Notes under the pieces: generated by a model | The model's database searches: none | Seen by the model: the letters and a program-made list of their open reading frames with translations, nothing else | What the model was told of the DNA's origin: nothing | Source: Ignavibacteriales bacterium | GTDB lineage: Bacteria; Bacteroidota; Ignavibacteria; Ignavibacteriales; Melioribacteraceae | Reading direction: 5' to 3' | Assembly (NCBI GenBank): GCA_026390795.1 | Contig: JAPLFG010000003.1 | Location: forward strand, 1,240,001 to 1,304,000 | Length of the DNA stretch: 64,000 bases | Shown here: positions 8,340 through 17,656 of the stretch, one piece after another | Numbering within the stretch: the first letter of the stretch is position 1 | Layout of the letters: the number at the start of each line of letters is the position of its first letter | Made by a program: the position numbers and the translations under genes

Positions 8340-10154
8340 TCAATCAATTTCTACATTAACAGAAAAAATCGAAAGGAGCCGTTGTTCCAGTATAGCAAAT
8401 CCTTCTTTAATATTTTCTTTAGTCGCTTCAGTTTCTTCTAAAATATCCGGAATCATTTTTTTGTAGTAGTTGATTCCTTCAAAAAGATTCGCTGCAAATA
8501 AATTATAGAACTCTTCATCTTTGGCAGAAATCTCACTTCCATTTTCTTCCATTTTTTTCTGAAGGTAATCAATGTAAAGATCGAGTTCCTTAACAAACAT
8601 ATTAGGGCGGTTTGGGTGAGTTATTAAATCAATCCTTCCGTAAATATGATCAACCATTTCTTTCAATTTTACGATCTTGGAGAAATATGCAAGATTCGGT
8701 CCCGGGCAAACGGATACAGCGCGGCTTTGTTTTGGAGTTTCAATATTATTTACGATCAATCCGGTTACAGTAAGTCCCTCACATAAACAAACTTTGTTAA
8801 CAACTTTATCGTACGCCTTTTGATACTCTTCCGGTTCTAATTCTTTGCTTTTAAGATCGGCAATTTTTTTGTTGATGAACGTAATGGAAGCCGTGCATAA
8901 TGGTTTATCGGAATAATCTTTATTTGAGACCAAAAATTTCTTTGGACAAGGACTTCCCGGTTTTCCGTTTTCTACTCTTTTCAATTTTTCAAGGTCTTTA
9001 CTATTGCTGCGCAGACTATTGAAAGGAATTCCGAGCGGGGAAATATCGCTAAGATATAAGTCCTCTTCTTTTGCTGCAGAAAGTCTTTGCAAAGTGTAAT
9101 CATCAACGTTCATAACTTCCGGAACTAATAAAAACGGACTTCCCCAGCCGACCGATTTAACGCCGTAATAGCGTAGTAGGAATTCCTGCTCGGTTGATTT
9201 TCCAACACCGCCTTGAACAGTTACATTGTAATTAAGTTTTTCTTTATCAATCGAAATCTCTTTTTTGATCAATGCCGGTAGATAAATTTCCTTCAATGCA
9301 TTCATCAATTCATCTTTTCTGTTTTTGAATTCTTCTAATATCGGTCCTAATAACAAGCCGTCGGTTGCAAAAGCATGTCCGCCGCAATTTAAACCGGATT
9401 CAATTCTAAATTCGGAAACCCATAAACCTTTCTTCGCCAGAAATTTTCCTTGAATAAGAGCGGAGCGGTAATCGCTAACTTTAATTACTATTTTCTTTTT
9501 GAAATTGCATTTTGAATCCGGATAAAAATCTTTAAAAGTTTCGATATAGCTGTACAGTTTCGGGTTCATACCTGCTGAAAAGACAATTGAACTTTCCAGA
9601 TCGCTCATTGCAAATCCCCGCAGAGCAGCATGCGCATCATTAAATTCATTGGATAGCGTCGTTCCATCGGAATCATAATTAGCTTTATCCAGTTTGGTCA
9701 TAATATTTGCTTCTATTGCACCGCGATAGATACTGTTGCGCAATTCATTTTGTAGTTTGCTCTTAGCATTTTCATCGTTCTCAATCATCATTTTATTGTA
9801 TTTGATTTTAAGCTCTGAAGAATCGGGAAGCATATCAAAATATTTTGTAATCTCACTTCCAAAGGTAAACGAAGAATTTTTTAATTCATCAAATTGTTCC
9901 TTAACCATCTGGTTAACCATGTTCAAATATGCGGTTATTCTTTTGGCGCGTGAATCTTTTTCACCGTCTTCAATTGGAATGTAAAGTCTTCCTAATTTTT
10001 CCAGATAGTGTTTACGTAGTCGTTCCATTAATGTATCATCAACCACCGACATGACGGATGAGATTCCGTACCTTGCTACTTTAAGAGGAGCATCAACAGA
10101 AAACGCAACGCCGAGAACCGGGATGTGAAATGTATGTCCAAAAGACTTGATCAT
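8340..10154 (-). CDS. Conserved 604-residue protein of unknown function, TIM-barrel-like
   Basis: I know this only as a conserved hypothetical family of Bacteroidota and relatives. It starts without a signal peptide (FGHTFHIPVLGVAF) and is cytoplasmic. Segments such as GLNCGGHAFATDG (about 254-266) and VQGGVGKSTEQEF followed by GVKSVGWGSPFL (313-342) recall the strand-loop and phosphate-binding turns of FMN-dependent TIM-barrel oxidoreductases (glutamate synthase or nitronate monooxygenase type); this is an inference from pattern only. Seven cysteines (216, 257, 403, 420, 456, 458, 483) are present, five of them in the 403-483 stretch, one as C-x-C, so a metal or Fe-S site is possible. The last 100 residues are helical. 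Confidence 0.7.
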   Translation of the reverse strand: MIKSFGHTFHIPVLGVAFSVDAPLKVARYGISSVMSVVDDTLMERLRKHYLEKLGRLYIPIEDGEKDSRAKRITAYLNMVNQMVKEQFDELKNSSFTFGSEITKYFDMLPDSSELKIKYNKMMIENDENAKSKLQNELRNSIYRGAIEANIMTKLDKANYDSDGTTLSNEFNDAHAALRGFAMSDLESSIVFSAGMNPKLYSYIETFKDFYPDSKCNFKKKIVIKVSDYRSALIQGKFLAKKGLWVSEFRIESGLNCGGHAFATDGLLLGPILEEFKNRKDELMNALKEIYLPALIKKEISIDKEKLNYNVTVQGGVGKSTEQEFLLRYYGVKSVGWGSPFLLVPEVMNVDDYTLQRLSAAKEEDLYLSDISPLGIPFNSLRSNSKDLEKLKRVENGKPGSPCPKKFLVSNKDYSDKPLCTASITFINKKIADLKSKELEPEEYQKAYDKVVNKVCLCEGLTVTGLIVNNIETPKQSRAVSVCPGPNLAYFSKIVKLKEMVDHIYGRIDLITHPNRPNMFVKELDLYIDYLQKKMEENGSEISAKDEEFYNLFAANLFEGINYYKKMIPDILEETEATKENIKEGFAILEQRLLSIFSVNVEID

Positions 10155-10359
10155 TATATTTCCAAATAGATATGATTATAGCTTCATTTTAATTTTTGTA
10201 ACGAAAGGGATTTAATCGCGTGGTAGTTGCTATCTATCGGCGGTTATTTTACTTCTTTCGCGCTGATAAAATACCAATTATATTTGGCGCTAACTATGTT
10301 TTAGCTCTGTGTTGGTGCGGGTTTTACAAAACTTTTACATTCTAAACCGGTTATTACGG

Positions 10360-12690
10360 CTAATTCATCGAATATGGTAATGAATCTTGTGAAGTTGCCC
10401 AATTTTTAGTTGGTTGATCCTGCATTATAAACTTCAGCTTTCCGCCGTTTACAACTTCTTTGTGTGTAAGAAAACTTCTTTCCAATTTTTTACCGTTAAG
10501 AAAAATCTCTTTGATATAGATATTTTTTTCAGAAAGATTTTCCGCCGTAATCTTAAATTTCTTTCCGCTCTCCAGATTTATTGTTGCTCTATCAACACAA
10601 GGACTTCCGATAACATACTCATTGCTTCCCGGTGTAACTGGATAGAATCCCATTACGCTGAAAATATACCATGCCGACATTTGTCCGCAGTCGTCATTTC
10701 CGCAAAGACCGTGAGGTTCCGGCTTGTACATTGTGTTTACAATTTGATGAATGCGCTCCTGGGTTTTCCAAGGCATTCCGGCAAAGTTGTACATGTAAGG
10801 AATATGATGGCTTGGTTCGTTGCCGTGAACATAATTACCGATCATTCCGACTTTGGTTACGTCTTCGCTTTCACCGAAATATTTTTCCGGCAGATCAAAC
10901 GTAAAAAGAGAATCGAGCCATGTAACTAATTTTTCTTTCCCGCCAATCAACTGAATAAATCCGTTCACATCTTGCGGAACATATAAAGAATAATTCCAGG
11001 CGTTACCTTCGATGTATCCTTGATTCACAACACTCAGTGGGTCGAACGGCAATTTAAATGTTCCGTTGGATTTTTTTGCCCGTAGGTAATGAGTTTCTTT
11101 ATCATAAATATTTTTGTAATTGTTAGCGCGTTTAAGGAATTCATCAGCTTCCTTTTTCCTGCCGAGCTTATCTGCCATTTTGTAGATCGTCCAATCATCG
11201 AAAGCATATTCCAAAGTTTTTGAAGCGGAGTTGGAACTCAAATCTTCCGGCACATAACCATATTTTTTGTACGCTCCAATTCCATCGTAAAGATCGTAAT
11301 TTGCGCTGGCAGTGACTGCCTCAAATGCTTTATTCACATCAAACCCTCCGATGTCTTTCATGAAAGCATCCACAATTACCGGAACCGCGTGATAACCGAT
11401 CATGCACCAATTTTCATTTGCCCAGTGAGACCAGACGGGTAAAATTTTATGAACGCTTTGATCGTAATGAGCTAGCATCGAATTAACAATATCGCTTGTT
11501 CGTTTTTGCTGTATGATCGTATATAGCGGATGAAGCGCCCGGTAAGTATCCCATAATGAAAAAGTTGTATAATCAGTAAACTTGTTAGACTTATGGATGT
11601 TCTGATCGAGTCCGCGGTATTCGCCGTTAACGTCCGAGAAAATATTCGGATTCAGAAAACTGTGATACATCGCTGTGTAAAAATTTATTTTTCTCTCTTC
11701 GCTTGCATCAATTGTAATTTTAGAAAGTTCTTTGTTCCATTTTATCTTCGCATCATTTTTTACTTTTTCAAAATCCCAGCCGGGAATTTCCGCTTCTAAA
11801 TTTTCAATTGCATTTTGTGTGCTCACACCGGACAATGCTACCTTCACCATGATTACTTCACCGTCTTCCGTCTCAAAGTTGAATGCGCACTTTACTTTAT
11901 GTCCCGCTCTTTCGGGAAAATTTTCATTCTGATTAAACTTGCGCCAGAATCCGCCGTAAACTGATTGTTCCTCATTTCTTAATTCGTAAGATTTTACCGG
12001 TTTGGAAAATTCCATTGCAAAATAAACGTAGCGCGTTCTTGCCCAGCCGTTTGTTTGGCGGAATCCGGTAATCAAATTTTTATTTTCAACACGAATGAAC
12101 GACCAAACAACTTTTCTGTCATAATTATAAATGCCTGCTGTCATATCAAGAATTATGTGAGCGTCTTTTGTTTTGGGAAATTTATATTTGTGAAATCCAA
12201 CGCGCTCGCTTGCAGTTAATTCTACATCTATATTATAGTCATCCAATTTGACGGCGTAATAACCCGGGTGTGCTTTTTCTGTTGTATGCGAAAATCTTGA
12301 TCTGTATCCGCTCTCCGGATTTTCTTTTGTGCCGGGATTTAATTTTATTTTGCCGATAGTAGGCATGATCAAAAAATCTCCGAGATCGGAATGACCCGTT
12401 CCGTTCATGTGTGTGTGGCTGAAGCCGACAATTGTTTTGTCCGAATATTGATATCCGGCGCAATACTTATAAACATCGGGATCGTATCCTTTACCGTTGC
12501 TGTACAAAACAGAATCCGTTTCCGGACTAAGCTGAACCAATCCGAACGGAACAACCGCACCGGGATATGTGTGTCCCATATCGTCTGTGCCGATAAACGG
12601 ATTTACATAATCGTATGGCGTTTTTGTTTTATTCTGTGCAAATAAATTTAACGACGAGATGGTTATGAACAGATAAAATAATTTTTTCAT
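10360..12690 (-). CDS. GH92 family alpha-mannosidase, secreted
   Basis: A 776-residue glycoside hydrolase with an 18-residue signal peptide. GH92 enzymes are calcium-dependent exo-acting alpha-mannosidases that trim N-glycan or yeast-mannan side chains. The family landmarks are present: the N-terminal segment VNPFIGTDDMGHTYPGA, the GHTHMNGTGHSDLGD-like motif (SHTHMNGTGHSD here), the HGNEPSHHIPYMYN segment with the conserved glutamate, and GNDDCGQMSAWY with the aspartate pair. It is alone rather than in a polysaccharide-utilisation locus: there is no SusD-type partner, and the TonB receptor 1.2 kb upstream is separated by two other genes. An SD-like AAAGGA precedes the start. Confidence 0.93.
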   Translation of the reverse strand: MKKLFYLFITISSLNLFAQNKTKTPYDYVNPFIGTDDMGHTYPGAVVPFGLVQLSPETDSVLYSNGKGYDPDVYKYCAGYQYSDKTIVGFSHTHMNGTGHSDLGDFLIMPTIGKIKLNPGTKENPESGYRSRFSHTTEKAHPGYYAVKLDDYNIDVELTASERVGFHKYKFPKTKDAHIILDMTAGIYNYDRKVVWSFIRVENKNLITGFRQTNGWARTRYVYFAMEFSKPVKSYELRNEEQSVYGGFWRKFNQNENFPERAGHKVKCAFNFETEDGEVIMVKVALSGVSTQNAIENLEAEIPGWDFEKVKNDAKIKWNKELSKITIDASEERKINFYTAMYHSFLNPNIFSDVNGEYRGLDQNIHKSNKFTDYTTFSLWDTYRALHPLYTIIQQKRTSDIVNSMLAHYDQSVHKILPVWSHWANENWCMIGYHAVPVIVDAFMKDIGGFDVNKAFEAVTASANYDLYDGIGAYKKYGYVPEDLSSNSASKTLEYAFDDWTIYKMADKLGRKKEADEFLKRANNYKNIYDKETHYLRAKKSNGTFKLPFDPLSVVNQGYIEGNAWNYSLYVPQDVNGFIQLIGGKEKLVTWLDSLFTFDLPEKYFGESEDVTKVGMIGNYVHGNEPSHHIPYMYNFAGMPWKTQERIHQIVNTMYKPEPHGLCGNDDCGQMSAWYIFSVMGFYPVTPGSNEYVIGSPCVDRATINLESGKKFKITAENLSEKNIYIKEIFLNGKKLERSFLTHKEVVNGGKLKFIMQDQPTKNWATSQDSLPYSMN

Positions 12691-12709
12691 TTATGTTTCC
12701 TTTAAAGAA

Positions 12710-12781
12710 ATAGAACGCGGATTTTTATGATTGTTTATGATCATAGTGAATCATAATCGATCTTACTTATCTGCGTTCTAT
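12710..12781. repeat. 72-bp intergenic inverted-repeat element
   Basis: The ends ATAGAACGC (12710-12718) and GCGTTCTAT (12773-12781) are perfect inverted repeats of 9 bp and extend to 13 bp with one mismatch. Between them lie smaller repeats of the ATGATCAT / AATCAT type. It fills nearly all of the gap between the cytosine deaminase stop and the GH92 start and could act as a transcript-end hairpin. The layout is like short dispersed palindromic elements of Bacteroidota genomes, but no second copy is in this window. Confidence 0.6.
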
Positions 12782-12786
12782 TGTTT

Positions 12787-13224
12787 TTAAACACCGATGT
12801 CTTCATTCCACAATTTTGGTTTCTCATCGATGAATCTTGTCATCATGTTAATGCATGTTTGGTCTTGAAGAACTTCCACATTCACTCCGCGGGATTTCAG
12901 ATGTTCTTCCTCGCCGAGAAAAGTTTTGTTTTCACCAATGATTACTTTTGGAATTCCATAAAGAATGATAGCCCCGCTGCACATTGGGCAAGGAGAGAGA
13001 GTTGTATATAAAACGCTTTCTTTATAAACGGAAGCCGGCTGTCTTCCGGCGTTCTCGAGTGCGTCCATTTCGCCGTGAAGAATCGCGCTTTCCTTTTGTA
13101 CTCTGCGGTTGTGCCCACGTCCTATTATTTTTCCGTTGTGTACAATAACAGAACCGATTGGTATTCCCCCTTCGTTCAGCCCCAGTTGAGCTTCTTCTAT
13201 TGCGGCTTGCATAAACTTATCCAT
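12787..13224 (-). CDS. Cytosine deaminase, yeast (Fcy1) type
   Basis: The enzyme belongs to the zinc-dependent CDA-fold deaminases. The zinc site is HGEMDAL (His and catalytic Glu) and SPCPMCSGAI (two Cys). Much of the sequence matches what I recall of yeast cytosine deaminase, including EGGIPIGSVIV, GRGHNRRVQK, LYTTLSPCPMC, GIPKVIIGEN and the C-terminal FIDEKPKLWNEDIG, so cytosine to uracil conversion (pyrimidine salvage) is more likely than tRNA adenosine or guanine deamination. I place the start at the second Met because GGAGG stands four bases before it; an upstream in-frame ATG six codons earlier would itself encode the SD as Asn-Gly-Gly. Confidence 0.85.
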   Translation of the reverse strand: MDKFMQAAIEEAQLGLNEGGIPIGSVIVHNGKIIGRGHNRRVQKESAILHGEMDALENAGRQPASVYKESVLYTTLSPCPMCSGAIILYGIPKVIIGENKTFLGEEEHLKSRGVNVEVLQDQTCINMMTRFIDEKPKLWNEDIGV

Positions 13225-13270
13225 AATGCCTCCATTTGACACCGCAATATTATCTAAACTTTTTTCTCTA

Positions 13271-13924
13271 TCAATTTTTTTCTAGGGGAATTTGTTTCAT
13301 GAAATTCTCAAGTTGTCTTTTTCCCCAAACCGGCATCAACTCGTCTTTCGGAACAAACTCGTTAAATTTTTTCAACGAACTTTCAAATACTGTTTTCGCC
13401 GCTTTAATTCCGCCGCCGAATTGCTCGGGCGTATAATACAAGGTCATTCCCATTAAATATTCCGGCCTGGGATTTGTCTGATCCAGCAAAATTGCTTTCT
13501 GAAAACTTGAATTCATTTTGGCACTGTATTTCATATACCGGTTCATCGGATCAATTTGAAGCCTAGCCTGACAGATGAAACCTTTCAGAACATAAATTTC
13601 AGATTCGTCCGGCTGAAGAGAGTCCGCAAGCGCAATAACATTTTCAGCTTGATCCAGATACCCGTCCTTATTAGAATTCACTGTGTCCGTAAAACTTGTA
13701 ATGACATAAAGGTATGAAGCGTAATAGTAAGGGAGCCATTTACTCTTTTCAGCATTTCCAATCCGCAGAAAAGAATTTGTCAGATCCACCATATCACTTA
13801 ACGTTTTCATCGAATCCATCTGATACATGTTTTTTTTCATTGCGCTTACGTAACGCGTATCATCCGCATAAGTTAATTTTACAATACAAACCACCAGTAA
13901 AATAACTGATAATAACTTTTTCAT
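13271..13924 (-). CDS. Secreted TPR-like partner protein of the TonB receptor
   Basis: The 217-residue protein has a signal peptide (hydrophobic core LLSVILLVVCIVKLTYA) and an otherwise helical sequence with TPR-like spacing (for example ENVIALADSLQPDESEIYVLKG), so it is probably periplasmic. Its function is unknown. The gene starts 11 bases after the stop of the TonB receptor gene, so the two are almost certainly one operon, and a role in uptake or assembly together with the receptor is the natural guess. No catalytic motif is visible. Confidence 0.7.
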   Translation of the reverse strand: MKKLLSVILLVVCIVKLTYADDTRYVSAMKKNMYQMDSMKTLSDMVDLTNSFLRIGNAEKSKWLPYYYASYLYVITSFTDTVNSNKDGYLDQAENVIALADSLQPDESEIYVLKGFICQARLQIDPMNRYMKYSAKMNSSFQKAILLDQTNPRPEYLMGMTLYYTPEQFGGGIKAAKTVFESSLKKFNEFVPKDELMPVWGKRQLENFMKQIPLEKN

Positions 13925-13935
13925 TTCTTTTTCCT

Positions 13936-16077
13936 CTATTGATTTTGATTCAAAATACCCATTGAAATGAAAACACCGAGAAAGAATGTCCGCAGTGTTG
14001 GCGGAATCACGGCGTTGCTGATCTTTCCATCTGAAGAATATCTGTATCCGTAAACATTTGCAAATCCCGGAAGATTGTCTATCGAGAAAAAGATTACAGA
14101 ATAATTTTTAAACCAGTTCGTAATAAAACTAATGTTCGCGCTTAGATTATTGTAACTCCCCGCCCGGTCGCCTAGAAACTGAGAATTGTTCGGATTAAAA
14201 TATGGGCGTCCAGATGCGTGAGTATAGGTGACGGCAAGATAAGCGGCGATCGATTCAAACCATCTCTTAAAAACAACCGAGAAAGTATGGGGTGAGGCAA
14301 AAGTCGGGTACGCCATAATCGGATAATTTCTGAAATCCCTTTTTGTATCTAGATAAGAATATGATAACCAGTAATCGCAATACGTAAAAGTTTTACTGTC
14401 GCGCCAGAAAAGATCGACTCCTTTGGCGTAACCTTTTCCGTCATTACTGAATGGAACAAGAGGAACATTAAAGTATGGAAAAGTAAAAACAGAACCTTTC
14501 ACCAGATTGTGATAATTTTTATAATAAAGTTCTATGCGGAATGTATGACCGTCACCGATATATTGATAATTTGCAATGAAATGATCTGCGTTCTCGTAAT
14601 TAAAATCTTTGTACTGAACGAGCATATCTTTTTCGGGTGTTTGATAAAATCTTCCGAACGCAAAATTTATTTGATCGAACGCTCCCAGCCGGTATGCAAA
14701 AGAAATTCTCGGCGCTATGTTGAACTTGTTCAAAATTTTTGAATGCTCTGCGCGGATTCCAATTTTAGCGGCAAGATCATTTGTGAAGTAAAGATCAGTC
14801 TCAGCAAATCCCGCGGTAAAAATTTCAGTCATGTGAGATGAATACTGATTGTAGCTATCATCATAATCGGTTTTCTGAATTTCCACACCGGCAGTTATGT
14901 AAGTGTTCTCTGTAATTTTTTTGTTAGCTGTTATTTTTGATTGAATCAGCATTTGGTCGGAGGAAATTGAATTTCCTGCAATTATCATTCTGTCTTGATC
15001 AAGACTATAAGAAGAACCAACGAAAACATTCCAATCATCACCCCAGATATCGCGGTAGCTAACATTAGAATAATAATTTTTTGATTTCAAGCTGTAATGA
15101 TCTTTGGAAGGAAAATTATCTAAATTCGGAAGGTAGAGACCAAGATCTGAACTGTTATATGAAATATATGCTTTCAGCATGCCGTTTTTAAAAAGTTTCT
15201 GCCGGAAGTTAGAAGAAAGTTCGATGCCTTCAGGAGATTTATCATATTCTACTCTTTGCTTAAAAACATTGTTGTATGGACTAAGATTGTAATACATTCC
15301 TTCAAATGCGAGTGATGTATTTTCCCATCTTTCTGTATGCGATCCGCCGAGTCCGAATACCATCAGGTTAATTGAACTGATCGTTTGCGGTGCAAGATCT
15401 TGTGATTTCAAAATAAGTGCTGATGAAAGAGCCTGGCCGTATTGTGCAGAATATCCACCGGTACTAAAAACCGTTCCTTTAAAAAGCATTGGCGAAAATC
15501 TTCCTCGTGATGGCAAATCCGGAACACTGCTGAAAAAAGGTCTTTGAACAATCATCTCGTCAACAATTGTTTTTGATTCCGCCGCTGAACCTCCGCGGAC
15601 AAAGAGCCCTTCTGTTTCTCCAATCTTTTGAGCGCCAGGCAGTGTTGTTAATGTGCTGTAAAGATCGGCTTCGGATCCGGTGGTTAAAACATCAAGGGGT
15701 CTTAGTATTACACCTTTCTTTTCATCGCTCGCTTCAAAAGAGCCCGCTGAAACAACTACGGCGCTCATTTGAGTTATTTCCTCTTCAAGTATGATATCAA
15801 TTTTCAATTCACCTTTTTTCAAATTGACTTTGTTCTCATACTTTTTGTAACCGACAAAACTAGCTACAAGAACAGCGTCTCCCTTCTCATTCGTTTTGAA
15901 GGAATAACTTCCGTCCTCTTTTGAAGTAATGCCGTCATAACTGTCTTTGATATAAATGTTGGCGCCGGGAAGAGGATTGTTATTTTTGTCGGAAATCTTT
16001 CCGTTTATTTTTGTTTGCGCATTAAGTAGAAATGGAAATAAAAAGATTAAAACTAGTAGGTAGTAATTATTTTTCAT
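13936..16077 (-). CDS. TonB-dependent outer-membrane receptor
   Basis: A 713-residue outer-membrane protein. After a 20-residue signal peptide comes a carboxypeptidase-regulatory-like beta domain (residues 23-110: INGKISDKNNNPLPGANIYI), then a plug domain (about 115-230, including the GLFVRGGSAAESKTIVDEM segment) and a beta barrel to the C terminus. The barrel is short for the family. It does not look like SusC, and no SusD partner is present; the ligand is unknown. It is followed by the small secreted protein gene after 11 bases. A hairpin upstream probably ends the preceding transcript, so the pair likely has its own promoter in 16078-16150. Confidence 0.9.
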   Translation of the reverse strand: MKNNYYLLVLIFLFPFLLNAQTKINGKISDKNNNPLPGANIYIKDSYDGITSKEDGSYSFKTNEKGDAVLVASFVGYKKYENKVNLKKGELKIDIILEEEITQMSAVVVSAGSFEASDEKKGVILRPLDVLTTGSEADLYSTLTTLPGAQKIGETEGLFVRGGSAAESKTIVDEMIVQRPFFSSVPDLPSRGRFSPMLFKGTVFSTGGYSAQYGQALSSALILKSQDLAPQTISSINLMVFGLGGSHTERWENTSLAFEGMYYNLSPYNNVFKQRVEYDKSPEGIELSSNFRQKLFKNGMLKAYISYNSSDLGLYLPNLDNFPSKDHYSLKSKNYYSNVSYRDIWGDDWNVFVGSSYSLDQDRMIIAGNSISSDQMLIQSKITANKKITENTYITAGVEIQKTDYDDSYNQYSSHMTEIFTAGFAETDLYFTNDLAAKIGIRAEHSKILNKFNIAPRISFAYRLGAFDQINFAFGRFYQTPEKDMLVQYKDFNYENADHFIANYQYIGDGHTFRIELYYKNYHNLVKGSVFTFPYFNVPLVPFSNDGKGYAKGVDLFWRDSKTFTYCDYWLSYSYLDTKRDFRNYPIMAYPTFASPHTFSVVFKRWFESIAAYLAVTYTHASGRPYFNPNNSQFLGDRAGSYNNLSANISFITNWFKNYSVIFFSIDNLPGFANVYGYRYSSDGKISNAVIPPTLRTFFLGVFISMGILNQNQ

Positions 16078-16137
16078 TTATCCTCTGGGCAGGATTTTAA
16101 TAGCCGTACTTTAGACGTATCCAAAAAAACTTAGTGA

Positions 16138-16183
16138 CGGAATAATAATAAAATCCATTACAGCAGGGGCCAATAATGGATTT
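16138..16183 (-). terminator. Probable rho-independent terminator of the ATP-cone kinase gene
   Basis: AAATCCATTA (16151-16160) and TAATGGATTT (16174-16183) are perfect 10-bp inverted repeats around a 13-base loop. Read on the minus strand, the stem is followed by TTATTATTATT. It lies 38 bases beyond the stop of the kinase gene and before the TonB receptor gene. The stem is AT-rich, so it may be weak. Confidence 0.55.
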
Positions 16184-16220
16184 AACTTTTCCTCAATAAA
16201 AGAACACTGAAAACTAAATA

Positions 16221-17564
16221 TTAATGAACATTCAATGTACTTCCGCCGATGAATTCGCGCAGAACCGAATCTCCCGGTATCGCTGAATCGTCTTCCATCG
16301 GTTCAATCGCCTCGAGCATTTTCCTTACACGCGATGCGCGGATATATGCATCTTCGCGTAATGGATCACCATTATATTTCTTTTCCCACTCTCTGAAATA
16401 CTCTAACAACTTCGGTCTATAGATCGAAACTTCGAACGACATTGATGTATTTACAATATAATCAGCTGTTCCGTTGTAAGGAAGAATATTTCTTTTTTCG
16501 GATGAACGTACGTAATGCCAATGCAGAAGCGTCTGTTCCGGATTGTATGCGCGGTGCACAGAATCACGAAGCATACGCCGTATCAAACGCAGGTCTGTCC
16601 AACGAATATATTGACCGTCAGGCATTTTCATCTGCAGTAGCGGTTCGAGATACAATTTGAATTTTTGAGCTGCGGGAATCTCTCGGCTGAATTCCGGAAA
16701 GAGCCCATGCAGACTATCTATTAATAGGACTTCATTTTCATGAAGTTTCAACGGAGTGCGGTTATCAAAACGTTTGCCGATTTTAAAATCATAATAAGGA
16801 ATTAAAACTTCTTCACCCGCAGCAAGCCGCTTTAGGTGATCATTTATAAGATCAAGATCCAGGGCCTGAGGAGTTTCAAAATCGTAATCTCCAAATTCAT
16901 CTTTCGGATGCATTTCGAGATCAAAGAAATAATTATCAACAACGAGCGCAACGAACTTCATTCCCATTTTATTTAGTCTTTGTTCGAGCTTCATAGTTGT
17001 TGTAGTCTTGCCGGAAGATGAGGGACCGCTCACCATAACCATTCTAAGTTCCGCGGCTCTCTCTTTAATTAGTTCTGCGGCAGTATCAAGTTGCGTTTCA
17101 TAAAAGGATTCCGCTTCATGCACAATTTGAGGAAACTCTCCATTTTTAATTCTGGCGTTTGTTCCTTCAACTGTATTTAGTCTATGCGATACAGCCCAGT
17201 CGAGAGAACGCCAAACTTTTTTCCATGGGATCAATTCATTTGGTTTTGAAAAGTGGCGCGAATTTTCTCTTCTTCTTTGAGCTGCTTCTTCTCTATAAAG
17301 AATAAATTCCTTTGCAACTTTGGCGTGACCGTTTTCAATCAAGACTTTTTCAATTATATCTTGAATCTCTTCAACGTGCGGTTTGTAACCTTCTTCAAAA
17401 GTTTCTTCCATCAAGACGACTACTTGTTTTGCCAGCTCTGCGGCTTTTTCTTTATCACGTCCGCCAACAGAAACCGCGGCTCTATAAATTACATTTGCTA
17501 TTCGATCCGGATTGAAAGGAACAACAGCACCGCTCCGTTTAATTACAAATTTAAATTTGCTCAC
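16221..17564 (-). CDS. ATP-cone domain fused to uridine kinase-like P-loop kinase
   Basis: Residues 4-92 form an ATP-cone, the nucleotide-sensing domain of ribonucleotide reductases and NrdR (FVIKRSGAVVPFNPDRIANVIYRAA). Residues of about 172-410 form a P-loop kinase of the uridine kinase/phosphoribulokinase group with Walker A GPSSSGKT (180-187), the acidic VVDNYFFD segment (about 209-215) and DSLHGLFP. Between them is a linker helical region. The likely reaction is phosphorylation of a nucleoside or related compound, with the ATP-cone perhaps adjusting it to ATP/dATP levels; both are inference. The protein is cytoplasmic and complete. It is the first gene after a 92-base gap from the PLP enzyme gene. 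Confidence 0.8.
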   Translation of the reverse strand: MSKFKFVIKRSGAVVPFNPDRIANVIYRAAVSVGGRDKEKAAELAKQVVVLMEETFEEGYKPHVEEIQDIIEKVLIENGHAKVAKEFILYREEAAQRRRENSRHFSKPNELIPWKKVWRSLDWAVSHRLNTVEGTNARIKNGEFPQIVHEAESFYETQLDTAAELIKERAAELRMVMVSGPSSSGKTTTTMKLEQRLNKMGMKFVALVVDNYFFDLEMHPKDEFGDYDFETPQALDLDLINDHLKRLAAGEEVLIPYYDFKIGKRFDNRTPLKLHENEVLLIDSLHGLFPEFSREIPAAQKFKLYLEPLLQMKMPDGQYIRWTDLRLIRRMLRDSVHRAYNPEQTLLHWHYVRSSEKRNILPYNGTADYIVNTSMSFEVSIYRPKLLEYFREWEKKYNGDPLREDAYIRASRVRKMLEAIEPMEDDSAIPGDSVLREFIGGSTLNVH

Positions 17565-17656
17565 GCCAACTCCATAAAATTTATTATGACAAAATTAACT
17601 ATAAACAGATCACTTATAGAAATACTATTTCTTTTTACTAAACGAAATTAGAATTA

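Noticed and set aside
10155-10359. Possible small RNA or attachment site between the GH92 and 604-residue genes
   Set aside because: Only a short CCAA/TTGG hairpin (10274-10287) is seen; nothing else supports an RNA gene or integration site.
13271-16077. Polysaccharide-utilisation locus built from the TonB receptor and GH92 gene
   Set aside because: No SusD-like gene, the receptor is not SusC-like, and a terminator-like hairpin and two other genes separate the parts.
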